Shown here: piece by piece, positions 1 through 5,734 of the stretch
How positions within the stretch are numbered: position 1 is the stretch's first letter
Layout of the letters: every line of letters starts with the position of its first letter
DNA from: Planctomycetota bacterium
GTDB taxonomy: Bacteria; Planctomycetota; Phycisphaerae; WQYP01
Assembly: GCA_021838985.1 (NCBI GenBank)
Contig: JAKCCC010000131.1
Coordinates: forward strand, 1 to 6,167
Direction of reading: 5' to 3'
Length of the DNA stretch: 6,167 nt
Notes under the pieces: model-generated
What the model was told of the DNA's origin: nothing
The model's database searches: none
Seen by the model: only the letters and a program-made list of their open reading frames with translations
Made by a program: the position numbers and the translations under genes

Positions 1-450
1 GCAGCTTAACAGATGGGCGGAACGATGCGTCAACCAAGCGGGTTTCGCGACCGCTTCCCAGCACAGCGTCACCCGCCCCACCACAACATCCGCCGGGTAA
101 TGGTCAAACACTTCCAGCAGACCGGTTAACCACTCTTTATCCACGGTGACGTCATCATCCAGAAAAGCGAGAATTTCACCTTGCGCCTCGGTGATGGCGC
201 GATTGCGGGCGTGGGCGGCGCCTGCTTCTGGTTCATCCACACACCGCAGCACAAACGGCAGCGTGGCCGCTATCGCCTTACAAATTTGCGGGGTCGAATC
301 CGTGCAGGCGTTGGCAATCACCACAATCTCAATCCGGTGCTCCGGTGGTACGATTAATGCGGCCAAGCTCTGTAGCGTTTGGTGCAGTCGATCCGCACGA
401 TTGTGAGTGGGGATCAGGACGGAAACAGCAACCCTGTCTGACGGCGACAT
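1..450 (-). CDS. GT2-family glycosyltransferase, N-terminal part (3' end beyond window)
   Basis: This is a GT-A fold inverting glycosyltransferase that would transfer a sugar from a nucleotide-sugar donor to a growing surface glycan at the cytoplasmic side of the membrane. Only the first 150 codons are present; the frame is open through position 1. Residues 11-22 read VLIPTHNRADRL, the usual first beta strand of GT2. Residues 43-53 read VVIANACTDST, a variant of the more common DNGSTD-type nucleotide-binding loop. Residues 97-101 are LDDDV, the DXD-type metal and donor site. W131 and the P138-W140 region resemble a GT2 subgroup with a conserved P-x-W-L after the DXD strand. The ATG at 448-450 is chosen because the GT2 core begins eight residues later. 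A possible GGGAG ribosome-binding site lies about 11 nt upstream, inside the end of the ATPase gene. The stop of the upstream ATPase is 7 nt away, so the two are probably one transcript. Family assignment is firm; acceptor and donor are unknown. Confidence 0.9.
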   Translation of the reverse strand, partial: MSPSDRVAVSVLIPTHNRADRLHQTLQSLAALIVPPEHRIEIVVIANACTDSTPQICKAIAATLPFVLRCVDEPEAGAAHARNRAITEAQGEILAFLDDDVTVDKEWLTGLLEVFDHYPADVVVGRVTLCWEAVAKPAWLTHRSAHLLSC

Positions 451-457
451 CTCTCGA

Positions 458-1657
458 TCAGCTCCCGGCCACGCGCCGCACGTTGTGAAGCAATTGTACT
501 AAGGGCATAACCTCGGTTTGCTCGCCTAACTGATAATGTTCCTGGCCGGGATACACCACGATCTTGCGTTTGGCTCCCAAATCGGCGGCGCCGAGATGAA
601 ACCCGCGCGACGGCGCTGGGTTGCCCACGGACCGCTTAATCTCGATGGCCCAAAGCTCCTCTAAGGCAAACCTAAGGATAAGATCGATTTCCGCTCCGGC
701 AGCCGTCCGATAAAACGACGTCTGTATTGACGGCGGCACAGCCGTCAGAATATTTTCGATGACCAATCCTTCCCAGCTCCAGCCCGCAACAGGGTGGCCG
801 AGCAACTCTTCTTTGTTGTGGATTCCCAACAGAGCGTGAGTCAGGCCGCTGTCGCGCACGTAGGTTTTGGGAGACCGAATCAACCTCTTTTTGAAATTCG
901 CCAAATACGGCTCCAGCCGCCGAACCAGCAGAAGATCGACCATGATGTCCAGATAGCGCATGACCGTTTGGCCGCTGATTCCCAGTCCCTGCGCCAACTG
1001 GGCGGCGTTGAGCAACTGGCCCTGGTTATGAGCAAGCATTTGCCAGAAGCGGTATAGGGTTTGTGCGGGAATCCGTGGACCGAGGGCTGGAACGTCACGT
1101 TCCAGGTAGGTTTGAATAAATTGGGTTCGCCACTGAAAGCTCTCCCGATCGTCCCGGGCGAGGAAGCTCTCTGGAAATCCGCCCCGGTCCCAAAGCACAT
1201 CCGCTGCCGCCGGATTGCCGGCGGCGGTTTCATCGACGGTGAACGGTGTCAAATAAAAGTAAGCGATTCGACCGGCCAGCGTTTCAGCCGACTGTTGGAG
1301 TAATGTCATGGAAGCGGAACCCAAGAGCAAGAAGTGGCCGCCCTTGGAACCGCTGCTGCGACGGCGATCAATCAGCGCCCGCAGCGTCTGAAAAATACCA
1401 GGCAGACGATGAATTTCATCAAGAATGACGAGTTTGTCCGCGTGTTGTTCCAGATAAAGTTCCGGATCGGCTAATTTCGCCCGATCCGAAGGCAGCTCAA
1501 GGTCAACGTACATGCACTTGCCGGGCCGCAGTTGCGCGATGGCCCGTGCAAGCGTAGTCTTGCCGGTCTGCCGAGGACCAAGCAGGGCGACCGCCGGGAA
1601 AGCGGCCAATAGGTTTTCTATCTTGGTCTGTGCCAGCCGTGGAACCATACCCTGCAA
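458..1657 (-). CDS. AAA_14 / DUF4143-type P-loop ATPase, probable TTG start
   Basis: This 399-residue protein has the full architecture of the AAA_14-DUF4143 ATPase family, whose cellular role is not established. Walker A is GPRQTGKTT at residues 27-35. Walker B is LVILDE at 76-81. A sensor-like LLGSAS lies at 111-116. The C-terminal half carries the DUF4143 hallmarks: GGFPESFLA (159-167), TYLERDVP (183-190), a winged-helix-like segment GLGISGQTVMRYLDI (224-238), YVRDSGL (266-272) and WEGLVIENIL (295-304). A PD-(D/E)xK-like strand pair, AEIDLIL (322-328) and AIEIKRS (337-343), follows; the family has this nuclease-like fold, but activity is not proven. Length is typical and no lesion is seen. 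The longest start is TTG at 1657, just after an in-frame TAA, with GGA 4 nt upstream. An ATG at 1648 (M4) is the alternative, but its AGGG lies almost against the codon. The gene is probably co-transcribed with the GT2 gene 7 nt downstream. A direct part in glycan synthesis is not implied by the family. Confidence 0.93.
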   Translation of the reverse strand: MQGMVPRLAQTKIENLLAAFPAVALLGPRQTGKTTLARAIAQLRPGKCMYVDLELPSDRAKLADPELYLEQHADKLVILDEIHRLPGIFQTLRALIDRRRSSGSKGGHFLLLGSASMTLLQQSAETLAGRIAYFYLTPFTVDETAAGNPAAADVLWDRGGFPESFLARDDRESFQWRTQFIQTYLERDVPALGPRIPAQTLYRFWQMLAHNQGQLLNAAQLAQGLGISGQTVMRYLDIMVDLLLVRRLEPYLANFKKRLIRSPKTYVRDSGLTHALLGIHNKEELLGHPVAGWSWEGLVIENILTAVPPSIQTSFYRTAAGAEIDLILRFALEELWAIEIKRSVGNPAPSRGFHLGAADLGAKRKIVVYPGQEHYQLGEQTEVMPLVQLLHNVRRVAGS

Positions 1658-1827
1658 TTATTCCATAGAACAGAAGAAAGGCAAGGCCCAACTGTCGATG
1701 CCCGACACACCCAACCCTGAAGCGCTGGCGCCTGGCGCGGCGCGGTTTTAGCTTCCCCCCAGCGGTATCTGCAAAAAGCACCGTGGCTTCAGCTCGCCCC
1801 GCTCGCCTCGCCCATGGCGACCAGGAC

Positions 1828-1927
1828 TTTGTCGAATCGCCCTCCTCGGCGACCAGCGGGCGGGCGAGGCCCCGCCGGCAGGCAGGCAGGTTTTGTCGAG
1901 TCGCCTTAAAGCTCCTCGGCGGCGACC
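1828..1927. repeat. Imperfect direct repeat pair (1828-1854 and 1892-1927)
   Basis: Both copies begin TTTGTCGA(A/G)TCGCC and end CTCCTCGGCG...ACC. The second carries extra bases in the middle (TTAAAG) and a duplicated GGC near its end. Each copy is itself an imperfect inverted repeat, with TCGCC facing GGCGA. Between them lie a GGCGGG/CCCGCC hairpin (1859-1864 with 1871-1876) and the GGCA tetranucleotide run. The pattern fits a palindromic dispersed-repeat unit in two diverged copies. Confidence 0.6.
1877..1890. repeat. GGCA tetranucleotide tandem repeat, 3.5 copies
   Basis: Three perfect GGCA units plus GG lie immediately downstream of the GGCGGG/CCCGCC hairpin and just before TTTT. The tract is in non-coding sequence and too short to argue for phase variation. 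It is noted because it lies inside the repeat mosaic. Confidence 0.6.
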
Positions 1928-1981
1928 CGGTGAATAGCTTACGGACGCAACACCCGAAAGTTAAGCGGTGACAAAGCAGTA

Positions 1982-1999
1982 GATCCGTGTGATCCGTGT
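1982..1999. repeat. 9-bp perfect tandem repeat GATCCGTGT x2
   Basis: Two exact copies of GATCCGTGT abut each other and are followed by TTCTTTTGGTTGCGGCC. From general knowledge, ATCCGTGT-type tandem spacer elements recur in some PVC-group genomes. Within this window only the one tandem pair is visible, so its status as part of a genome-wide family is inference. Confidence 0.65.
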
Positions 2000-2017
2000 T
2001 TCTTTTGGTTGCGGCCA

Positions 2018-2030
2018 AGTTTAGTCGCCC
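2018..2030. repeat. 13-bp direct repeat, copy 1 (second copy at 2213-2225)
   Basis: AGTTTAGTCGCCC here matches all 13 bases at 2213-2225. The two copies bracket 182 bp (2031-2212) that include a GCGGCT-C-AGCCGC hairpin at 2075-2087. A 13-bp exact match in a 670-bp spacer is not expected by chance. It may mark the edges of a small inserted element or two members of a dispersed repeat family. Confidence 0.65.
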
Positions 2031-2212
2031 CGTTGACCGGGCCGCCCTGGGAAATCTGCACATCGTCGTTGTTTGCGGCTCAGCCGCGTTGGAAAACATC
2101 GGGGTTGGGATTAAAATCAGGCAGTCGTCCAGTCCCGTGCTACAGACAGTTGCGAAGATGCAAATGGGACTGCCATTGCGTGGATAGCCCCCGGTCCGCA
2201 CGGAGGCGGAAT

Positions 2213-2233
2213 AGTTTAGTCGCCCACGGCGAC
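2213..2233. repeat. 13-bp direct repeat, copy 2, running into a GTCGCC-CAC-GGCGAC hairpin
   Basis: The second AGTTTAGTCGCCC copy (2213-2225) overlaps a perfect inverted repeat at 2219-2233, with 6-bp arms GTCGCC and GGCGAC around a CAC loop. Copy 1 has a degraded version of the same palindrome (GTCGCCCCGTTGAC). GCCCACGGCGACC at 2222-2234 also nearly repeats GCCCATGGCGACC at 1810-1822, with one mismatch. No T-run follows, so this is not an intrinsic terminator. Confidence 0.65.
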
Positions 2234-2274
2234 CTTCGGCGGATCGAGGCGTCGCCTTTGGAGACCTTGCCGGG

Positions 2275-2286
2275 GGTGATATCACC
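2275..2286. promoter_or_regulatory. Perfect 12-bp palindrome GGTGATATCACC, possible operator
   Basis: The palindrome is exact and ends 41 bp before the ATG of the GT10 gene. Its size and symmetry would suit a homodimeric helix-turn-helix regulator. It has no loop, so it is more likely a protein-binding site than an RNA hairpin. No regulator gene is in the window, and the site lies next to repeat-derived sequence, so an operator role is only a suggestion. Confidence 0.35.
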
Positions 2287-2317
2287 GATGGGGCTGCAAT
2301 CTGCCATTTCCAAGACC

Positions 2318-2321
2318 GAGG
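2318..2321 (+). promoter_or_regulatory. Ribosome-binding site for the GT10 gene
   Basis: GAGG lies 6 nt before the ATG at 2328. The frame is closed by a TGA directly before that ATG, so no longer start exists, and this site supports the 2328 start. Confidence 0.55.
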
Positions 2322-2327
2322 CTCTGA

Positions 2328-3596
2328 ATGGCACCACCCGCACACCGCAACCTGCGCGATGCCGCCGTCGCCGGCAAACGATTCAATTATCACGCCGCGG
2401 GGCGGATCGCCCGGGGCATCACGTTAAGGCCGGATCATCGGCTCGAAGGCGCTCCTTCCATATACGAACACAGCTGGGAGATCGCCGATGGAAAATTGAT
2501 TTTCCGCCATCGTGATGGGCGACGGACCGTGGAATTGGAACCCGCGGGTCACGGCCGCTACCGGGGCCGGGATTGGACCACGTCACCCCCGTCGTCGGCC
2601 CAATTGTCACCCACTTTTCGCGCCGCATTTCCGCGTCTGAATTTGGTCATGCGTCAATTACGCTATGCGTTCCATCCTGACCGACGCCCCCAAGTACAAA
2701 TCCTGACCCCGGCGCAATTGCTGGATAACAGCCTTACCCTGCGCCTTGGCGCCAAGCGACTGCGGTGGATTTTTCCATCCCGCCGCGACCAACAATTTTT
2801 AATGCGAGCCCTGCTGCCATGGGTTTGGCCGCAGCATCAGCTGCTGGAGGCCAGGGGCCCCGCGGATTTCACCATCGGCGTCCATTTAAACGACGAAACA
2901 GTCCGCAGCGTTTTCGCCCATTTTCCGGGCCGGAAGTTCCTGTTGGGCGGTGAAAAAGAAACCCGCCACCCGTGGCTTCCCGATTGCGTCAGTTTCGTGC
3001 AAAATCCGCTTCCGGACGATGATCCAGCTTATACCCGTTATGCCCCGACACTCTGCTGCTGGTGTCCGCCGCGGAACGAACCCAAGACGCGCAAATGCTC
3101 GGTCGTGGATAACGGCCAATACGCCTGGCGGGCTAAAATGATCCACGAGCTTGCCGAACGTATCGGGGACGTGGATATTTACGGTAAACTCTCCGACCGG
3201 CCGCTCGGAGGCTACCACTGGAAAAGAGCAGAATCGGCATTCGGCAATGATAAATACCTGGGCCTCGAAAGCTATTGTTTTTATCTGGCCCTCGAACGGG
3301 CCGTGGCGGAAGATTACATCACCGAAAAATTCACCGATGCGGTGATATGCCAGGCGGTGCCGATTTATGACGGCGCGCCGAATATCGCGCTGTACGCCCG
3401 TGACAATTCGTACATCAACGCCGCGGACCTTCAACGTGTGGATTGGTACAATTGGCGCCAGGAATATGAAAAACGCCGGCCGGCCCTGCTGGCCCAGAAG
3501 GAACTTATCCGAACCCGCCTGAATGTTTTTTCTTATTTTCATCTCTTGACCGAAGATTTATCGCTCTTGGCCAAACCCCGCCCGATCACAGCTTAG
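2328..3596 (+). CDS. GT10-family (fucosyltransferase-like) glycosyltransferase with extra N-terminal domain
   Basis: The protein has 422 residues and an intact C-terminal GT10 domain. GT10 enzymes mostly transfer L-fucose from GDP-fucose to GlcNAc or Glc in surface glycans; the donor here is inferred. FLLGGEK (204-210) matches the family's first strand with its Gly-Glu. KCSVVDN (256-262) followed by R268 corresponds to the (V)SN...R region, where the Arg contacts GDP in Helicobacter FucT. DVDIYGK (281-287) precedes the core motif at 316-352, with YCFYLALER, DYITEKF (E333-K334) and VPIYDGAPN. The usual F-x-F/L-x-x-E-N is L-E-R here (E323, R324), an uncommon change. Residues about 17-82 form a separate beta-rich segment with Trp50, an A-D-G-K-L-I-F turn and a G-R-Y-R-G end, absent from short bacterial FucTs. 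The start is ATG after an in-frame TGA. The stop overlaps the end of the convergent GT9 gene by 11 bp. Family call is strong; sugar specificity is unknown. Confidence 0.88.
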   Translation: MAPPAHRNLRDAAVAGKRFNYHAAGRIARGITLRPDHRLEGAPSIYEHSWEIADGKLIFRHRDGRRTVELEPAGHGRYRGRDWTTSPPSSAQLSPTFRAAFPRLNLVMRQLRYAFHPDRRPQVQILTPAQLLDNSLTLRLGAKRLRWIFPSRRDQQFLMRALLPWVWPQHQLLEARGPADFTIGVHLNDETVRSVFAHFPGRKFLLGGEKETRHPWLPDCVSFVQNPLPDDDPAYTRYAPTLCCWCPPRNEPKTRKCSVVDNGQYAWRAKMIHELAERIGDVDIYGKLSDRPLGGYHWKRAESAFGNDKYLGLESYCFYLALERAVAEDYITEKFTDAVICQAVPIYDGAPNIALYARDNSYINAADLQRVDWYNWRQEYEKRRPALLAQKELIRTRLNVFSYFHLLTEDLSLLAKPRPITA

Positions 3597-4803
3597 TTGC
3601 CAGCATTTCCAGCGCGGCAGCCGCTACCGCATCCGGCTTGATATTCGTGATGCAATGCGCCTCCGTCGCGCGGCATTCCCCCTGGCAAGGCGCCAGCGGC
3701 TCCGCCCCAAACACCCGCGTTGGCACGCCCCAGGCGCTGAAACGTAACGGCGAATCACCCAGATTATCGTCCGCACCACGCAAATGTATGCCGATCTCCA
3801 GCACCGGCACTTTGGCGGCGGCGGCCAGATGTTTCGGCCCCGTGTCATTGCCCACATATAGCACAGCCTGCTCCATCACGCTGTAGGCTTGCAGGAGCGT
3901 GGTGGCGCCGATCAGATTGACGCAGCGACCTCCGATTGCGGCGGCGATGGTTCCGCCGATGGCTTTTTCAGGGCCGCTTCCTACCAGCGCAATGGCGACG
4001 GGATGAGCGGCCCGAAGCTGCCGGGCAACTTCAATGAAATATTCCGGCGGCCAGCGCTTTCTGGCCGCACTCGCTCCGGGCGCCAGCACCACCAGGCCGC
4101 CATGGGAATCCAAGGGCCGAAGAGCGTCACGCGCCAATTGACGATCCTGCCCGGAGGGCGTCAACGCCAGCTCATAATCCGTGATCTTGGCGCCGAGCTT
4201 CTCTAGAAATTCCCTGTTCCGCTCAACCTCGTGGCGGATCACGGGATCCGGCTCAATGAGCCGTGTATACATGGCGTTGCGTCTGACCACCCGGCGGGAA
4301 CCGGTCCGCACATCCCGAAAAGCAAGGCGCTCCCGGGCGCCGCTGGCGTAGACCAGTCGGTCGACGAAACCCTCCCGCGTATAGGCCGGATAGATGGTGA
4401 CAGCCGGCCGAATCCGCCCCAATTCCGCCAAAATGGTGCGCTGATAAAACGGATTCGCAAGGAATCGGCCGCGTTGCACCGTGATCACCCTGTCCACCAG
4501 CGCCTCATTGGCCAGAAGGTCCGCATTGACGCCGGCCGTCAACAGCACCAGTCGTTGGCCCGGAAACAGGTTTCTAAAATAGCGTAAGCTCGGCCGGAAA
4601 AGAATGAAATCGCCGATGGCGTCGAGGCGCACGATCAATACGGTATCGCAGCGCGTCGGCCGCCGCCGGTTCCGCCCACGCGCTTCCCAGTGTACAATCT
4701 TGGATAGTTGGTGGGTGAATTGTCGGCGCAAAGAATCCCCCGTGGCCTCAACCCTTCCGGGTCGGAAAACCGCGAATGAACTTAAGAACCCGGCCCGCGA
4801 CAT
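3586..4803 (-). CDS. GT9-family (heptosyltransferase-like) glycosyltransferase
   Basis: This is a GT-B fold enzyme of the ADP-heptose:LPS heptosyltransferase family, which acts at the inner membrane. VLIVRLDAIGDFIL (55-68) is the N-terminal loop motif. APGASAARKRWPPEYF (241-256) starts the donor domain, LVGSGPE lies at 273-279, and YVGNDTGPKHLAAAAKVPV (316-334) carries the D-T-G-P-x-H signature with H325. A Cys-containing tail (C373, C377, C384) is also common in the family. The longest frame starts at ATG 4803 (405 residues) but overlaps the preceding GT2 gene by 56 bp and has no clear ribosome-binding site. A TTG at 4731 has GGGGGA 4 nt upstream, lies 16 bp after the GT2 stop and gives 381 residues, a more usual length, so I favour it as the true start. 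It is the third gene of a minus-strand run and ends convergently inside the GT10 stop region. It may transfer heptose or another sugar; GT9 members vary. Confidence 0.92.
   Translation of the reverse strand: MSRAGFLSSFAVFRPGRVEATGDSLRRQFTHQLSKIVHWEARGRNRRRPTRCDTVLIVRLDAIGDFILFRPSLRYFRNLFPGQRLVLLTAGVNADLLANEALVDRVITVQRGRFLANPFYQRTILAELGRIRPAVTIYPAYTREGFVDRLVYASGARERLAFRDVRTGSRRVVRRNAMYTRLIEPDPVIRHEVERNREFLEKLGAKITDYELALTPSGQDRQLARDALRPLDSHGGLVVLAPGASAARKRWPPEYFIEVARQLRAAHPVAIALVGSGPEKAIGGTIAAAIGGRCVNLIGATTLLQAYSVMEQAVLYVGNDTGPKHLAAAAKVPVLEIGIHLRGADDNLGDSPLRFSAWGVPTRVFGAEPLAPCQGECRATEAHCITNIKPDAVAAAALEMLATKL
4736..4741 (-). promoter_or_regulatory. Ribosome-binding site supporting a TTG start at 4731 for the GT9 gene
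   Basis: Read on the minus strand, GGGGGA is followed by TTCT and then TTG (4731-4729). It is the only good Shine-Dalgarno match near either candidate start; the sequence before the ATG at 4803 has none. It lies between the end of the upstream GT2 gene (stop at 4748-4750) and the TTG, as expected for a reinitiating operon gene. Confidence 0.45.
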
Positions 4804-5707
4804 GGGGCGCCAGCCGAAGGGCCTCCAACGGCCGGCCAGCTTGGATAGCCTGGCGCCAGCGCTTCGCCTTGTTATTTAAGGCCTCCCGTTGCAGCGCTCG
4901 ATAGCAAGCGGTTAATAGCCGGCGTTGCTGGCGGGTGTTTTCCGGCGAGAAATACGCGCTGTGCGTTAAAGCCCGGCGTTGCCGGTCAATACGCCGTCCA
5001 TTATTGGTGGCATTGGCATCGTGGCGCCGGTAATAAAGAACCACCTCATCAACAAACTTGAAGGAACCGTGCCGCGCGGCACGGATCCAGTAGTCGCTGT
5101 CTTCGGAAGGGACGGTCGCCGGATCGAATAACCCCACGCGCTCGGCGACCGTCCGCCGCAATAAAAATACCCCCGGCGGCCCTACGCCGAATGTCATGAC
5201 GTACAGGGTTGCCATATCGGTGGGGGCGCTTGCGGCCAATTCAACGAGTTTTCCCTTGCAACATCCCAGTCGGCGCCGGAACCGGGCGGTCAGTTTACCC
5301 GTTTCATAGGGGCGCCCGTTTGCATCGATGGTATCCGGAAGTCCATGGGCGCCGACGCAGCCCGGCTCGCTCTCCACTGCTCTACGAAGCGTTTCGAGCG
5401 CCCCAGGCCTATAAACGTCGTCGGAGTCCAAGAACGCCACGTAGCAGCTGCCCGGATCAATTTTGCTCAACCCCAGGTTGCGGGCGCTGGCCACACCGCC
5501 ATTGGCCTGGGACCAGGTGTGGATGCGGGTATCGCAGGCCACGAACCTCCCGGCTATTCTTGCGGTGGCATCGGTGGATCCATCGTTAACAACCACACAT
5601 TCCCAATCAGTCAGCGACTGAGCCCGAACGCTTTCCAGGGTGGCGCATAGGAACCTTTCCGCGTTGTACGCGGGGATAATAATGCTGACCAGTGGAGATT
5701 TGCCCAT
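4748..5707 (-). CDS. GT2-family glycosyltransferase (complete)
   Basis: This 319-residue GT-A enzyme has VSIIIPAYNAERFL (7-20), the NDGSTDAT nucleotide-binding loop (41-48), QANGGVASARNLGL (67-80), and the DXD-type metal site as LDSDD (93-97). The acceptor-side SEDSDYWIRAARHG (201-214) supplies the catalytic E-D pair, and YYRRHDANAT (225-234) is the usual C-terminal strand of this subgroup. A basic helical tail (about 240-319) without a clear transmembrane segment suggests a peripheral membrane protein. The start is ATG at 5707, with AGG 7 nt upstream (5715-5717), 27 bp after the stop of the preceding GT-B gene. It is placed between the GT-B and GT9 genes on the same strand, so it probably adds one sugar in the same pathway. 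All expected catalytic residues are present; the sugar is not predictable. Confidence 0.93.
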   Translation of the reverse strand: MGKSPLVSIIIPAYNAERFLCATLESVRAQSLTDWECVVVNDGSTDATARIAGRFVACDTRIHTWSQANGGVASARNLGLSKIDPGSCYVAFLDSDDVYRPGALETLRRAVESEPGCVGAHGLPDTIDANGRPYETGKLTARFRRRLGCCKGKLVELAASAPTDMATLYVMTFGVGPPGVFLLRRTVAERVGLFDPATVPSEDSDYWIRAARHGSFKFVDEVVLYYRRHDANATNNGRRIDRQRRALTHSAYFSPENTRQQRRLLTACYRALQREALNNKAKRWRQAIQAGRPLEALRLAPHVAGRVLKFIRGFPTRKG

Positions 5708-5714
5708 AAAGCAG

Positions 5715-5717
5715 CCT
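5715..5717 (-). promoter_or_regulatory. Weak ribosome-binding site for the complete GT2 gene
   Basis: AGG on the minus strand lies 7 nt before the ATG at 5707, within the 27-bp gap after the GT-B stop. The short gap and weak site are consistent with translation within a polycistronic message. Confidence 0.35.
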
Positions 5718-5734
5718 GTTGGGATGATGCTATT

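Larger units (their letters stand above)
1658..2327. other. 670-bp divergent spacer with repeat mosaic, no credible gene
   Basis: The spacer separates the starts of the minus-strand ATPase and the plus-strand GT10 gene and must hold their promoters, though I see no strong -35/-10 pair. All frames here give Arg/Pro/Ser-rich, low-conservation translations, so I call no gene. The sequence is full of small repeats. The hexamer GTCGCC or its complement GGCGAC occurs eight times between 1816 and 2256. A 13-bp perfect direct repeat occurs at 2018 and 2213. GATCCGTGT is tandemly repeated at 1982-1999, and GGCA occurs in three and a half copies at 1877-1890. Short hairpins lie at 1859-1876, 2075-2087 and 2219-2233. 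This looks like a mosaic of dispersed intergenic repeat pieces rather than a decayed gene. Confidence 0.7.

Noticed and set aside
146..406. Plus-strand 86-codon frame near the left edge
   Set aside because: It is the shadow of the partial GT2 gene on the minus strand, which has the GT2 strand, nucleotide loop and DXD motif.
1658..1720. Possible promoter for the ATPase (TTGGGC, 18-bp gap, TATGGA on the minus strand)
   Set aside because: Both boxes match the consensus poorly and the -10-like box lies very close to the start codon; not enough to call.
1859..1894. GGCGGG/CCCGCC hairpin followed by TTTT, considered as a terminator
   Set aside because: The T-run is separated from the stem by 14 bases of GGCA repeat and no gene ends just before it on that strand.
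1828..2234. Repeated units considered as a CRISPR array
   Set aside because: The units differ in length and sequence, spacing is irregular and no cas gene is present.
1503..2393. Long minus-strand open frame of 296 codons covering the spacer
   Set aside because: It overlaps both the ATPase N-terminus and the GT10 start. Its translation is Arg/Ser/Pro-rich without any family motif and tracks the GC-rich repeats, so it is chance openness.
2009..2515. Plus-strand 168-codon frame leading into the GT10 gene
   Set aside because: It is low-complexity and runs out of frame with the clear GT10 coding sequence. I considered it as a frameshifted upstream part of GT10, but its residues do not continue the domain.
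2886..3542. 218-codon frame antisense to GT10
   Set aside because: The GT10 motifs on the plus strand explain this stretch fully; the antisense product shows no recognisable domain.
3889..4587. Plus-strand frames of 105 and 118 codons
   Set aside because: They are antisense to the GT9 gene, whose motifs are intact throughout, and have no domain character.
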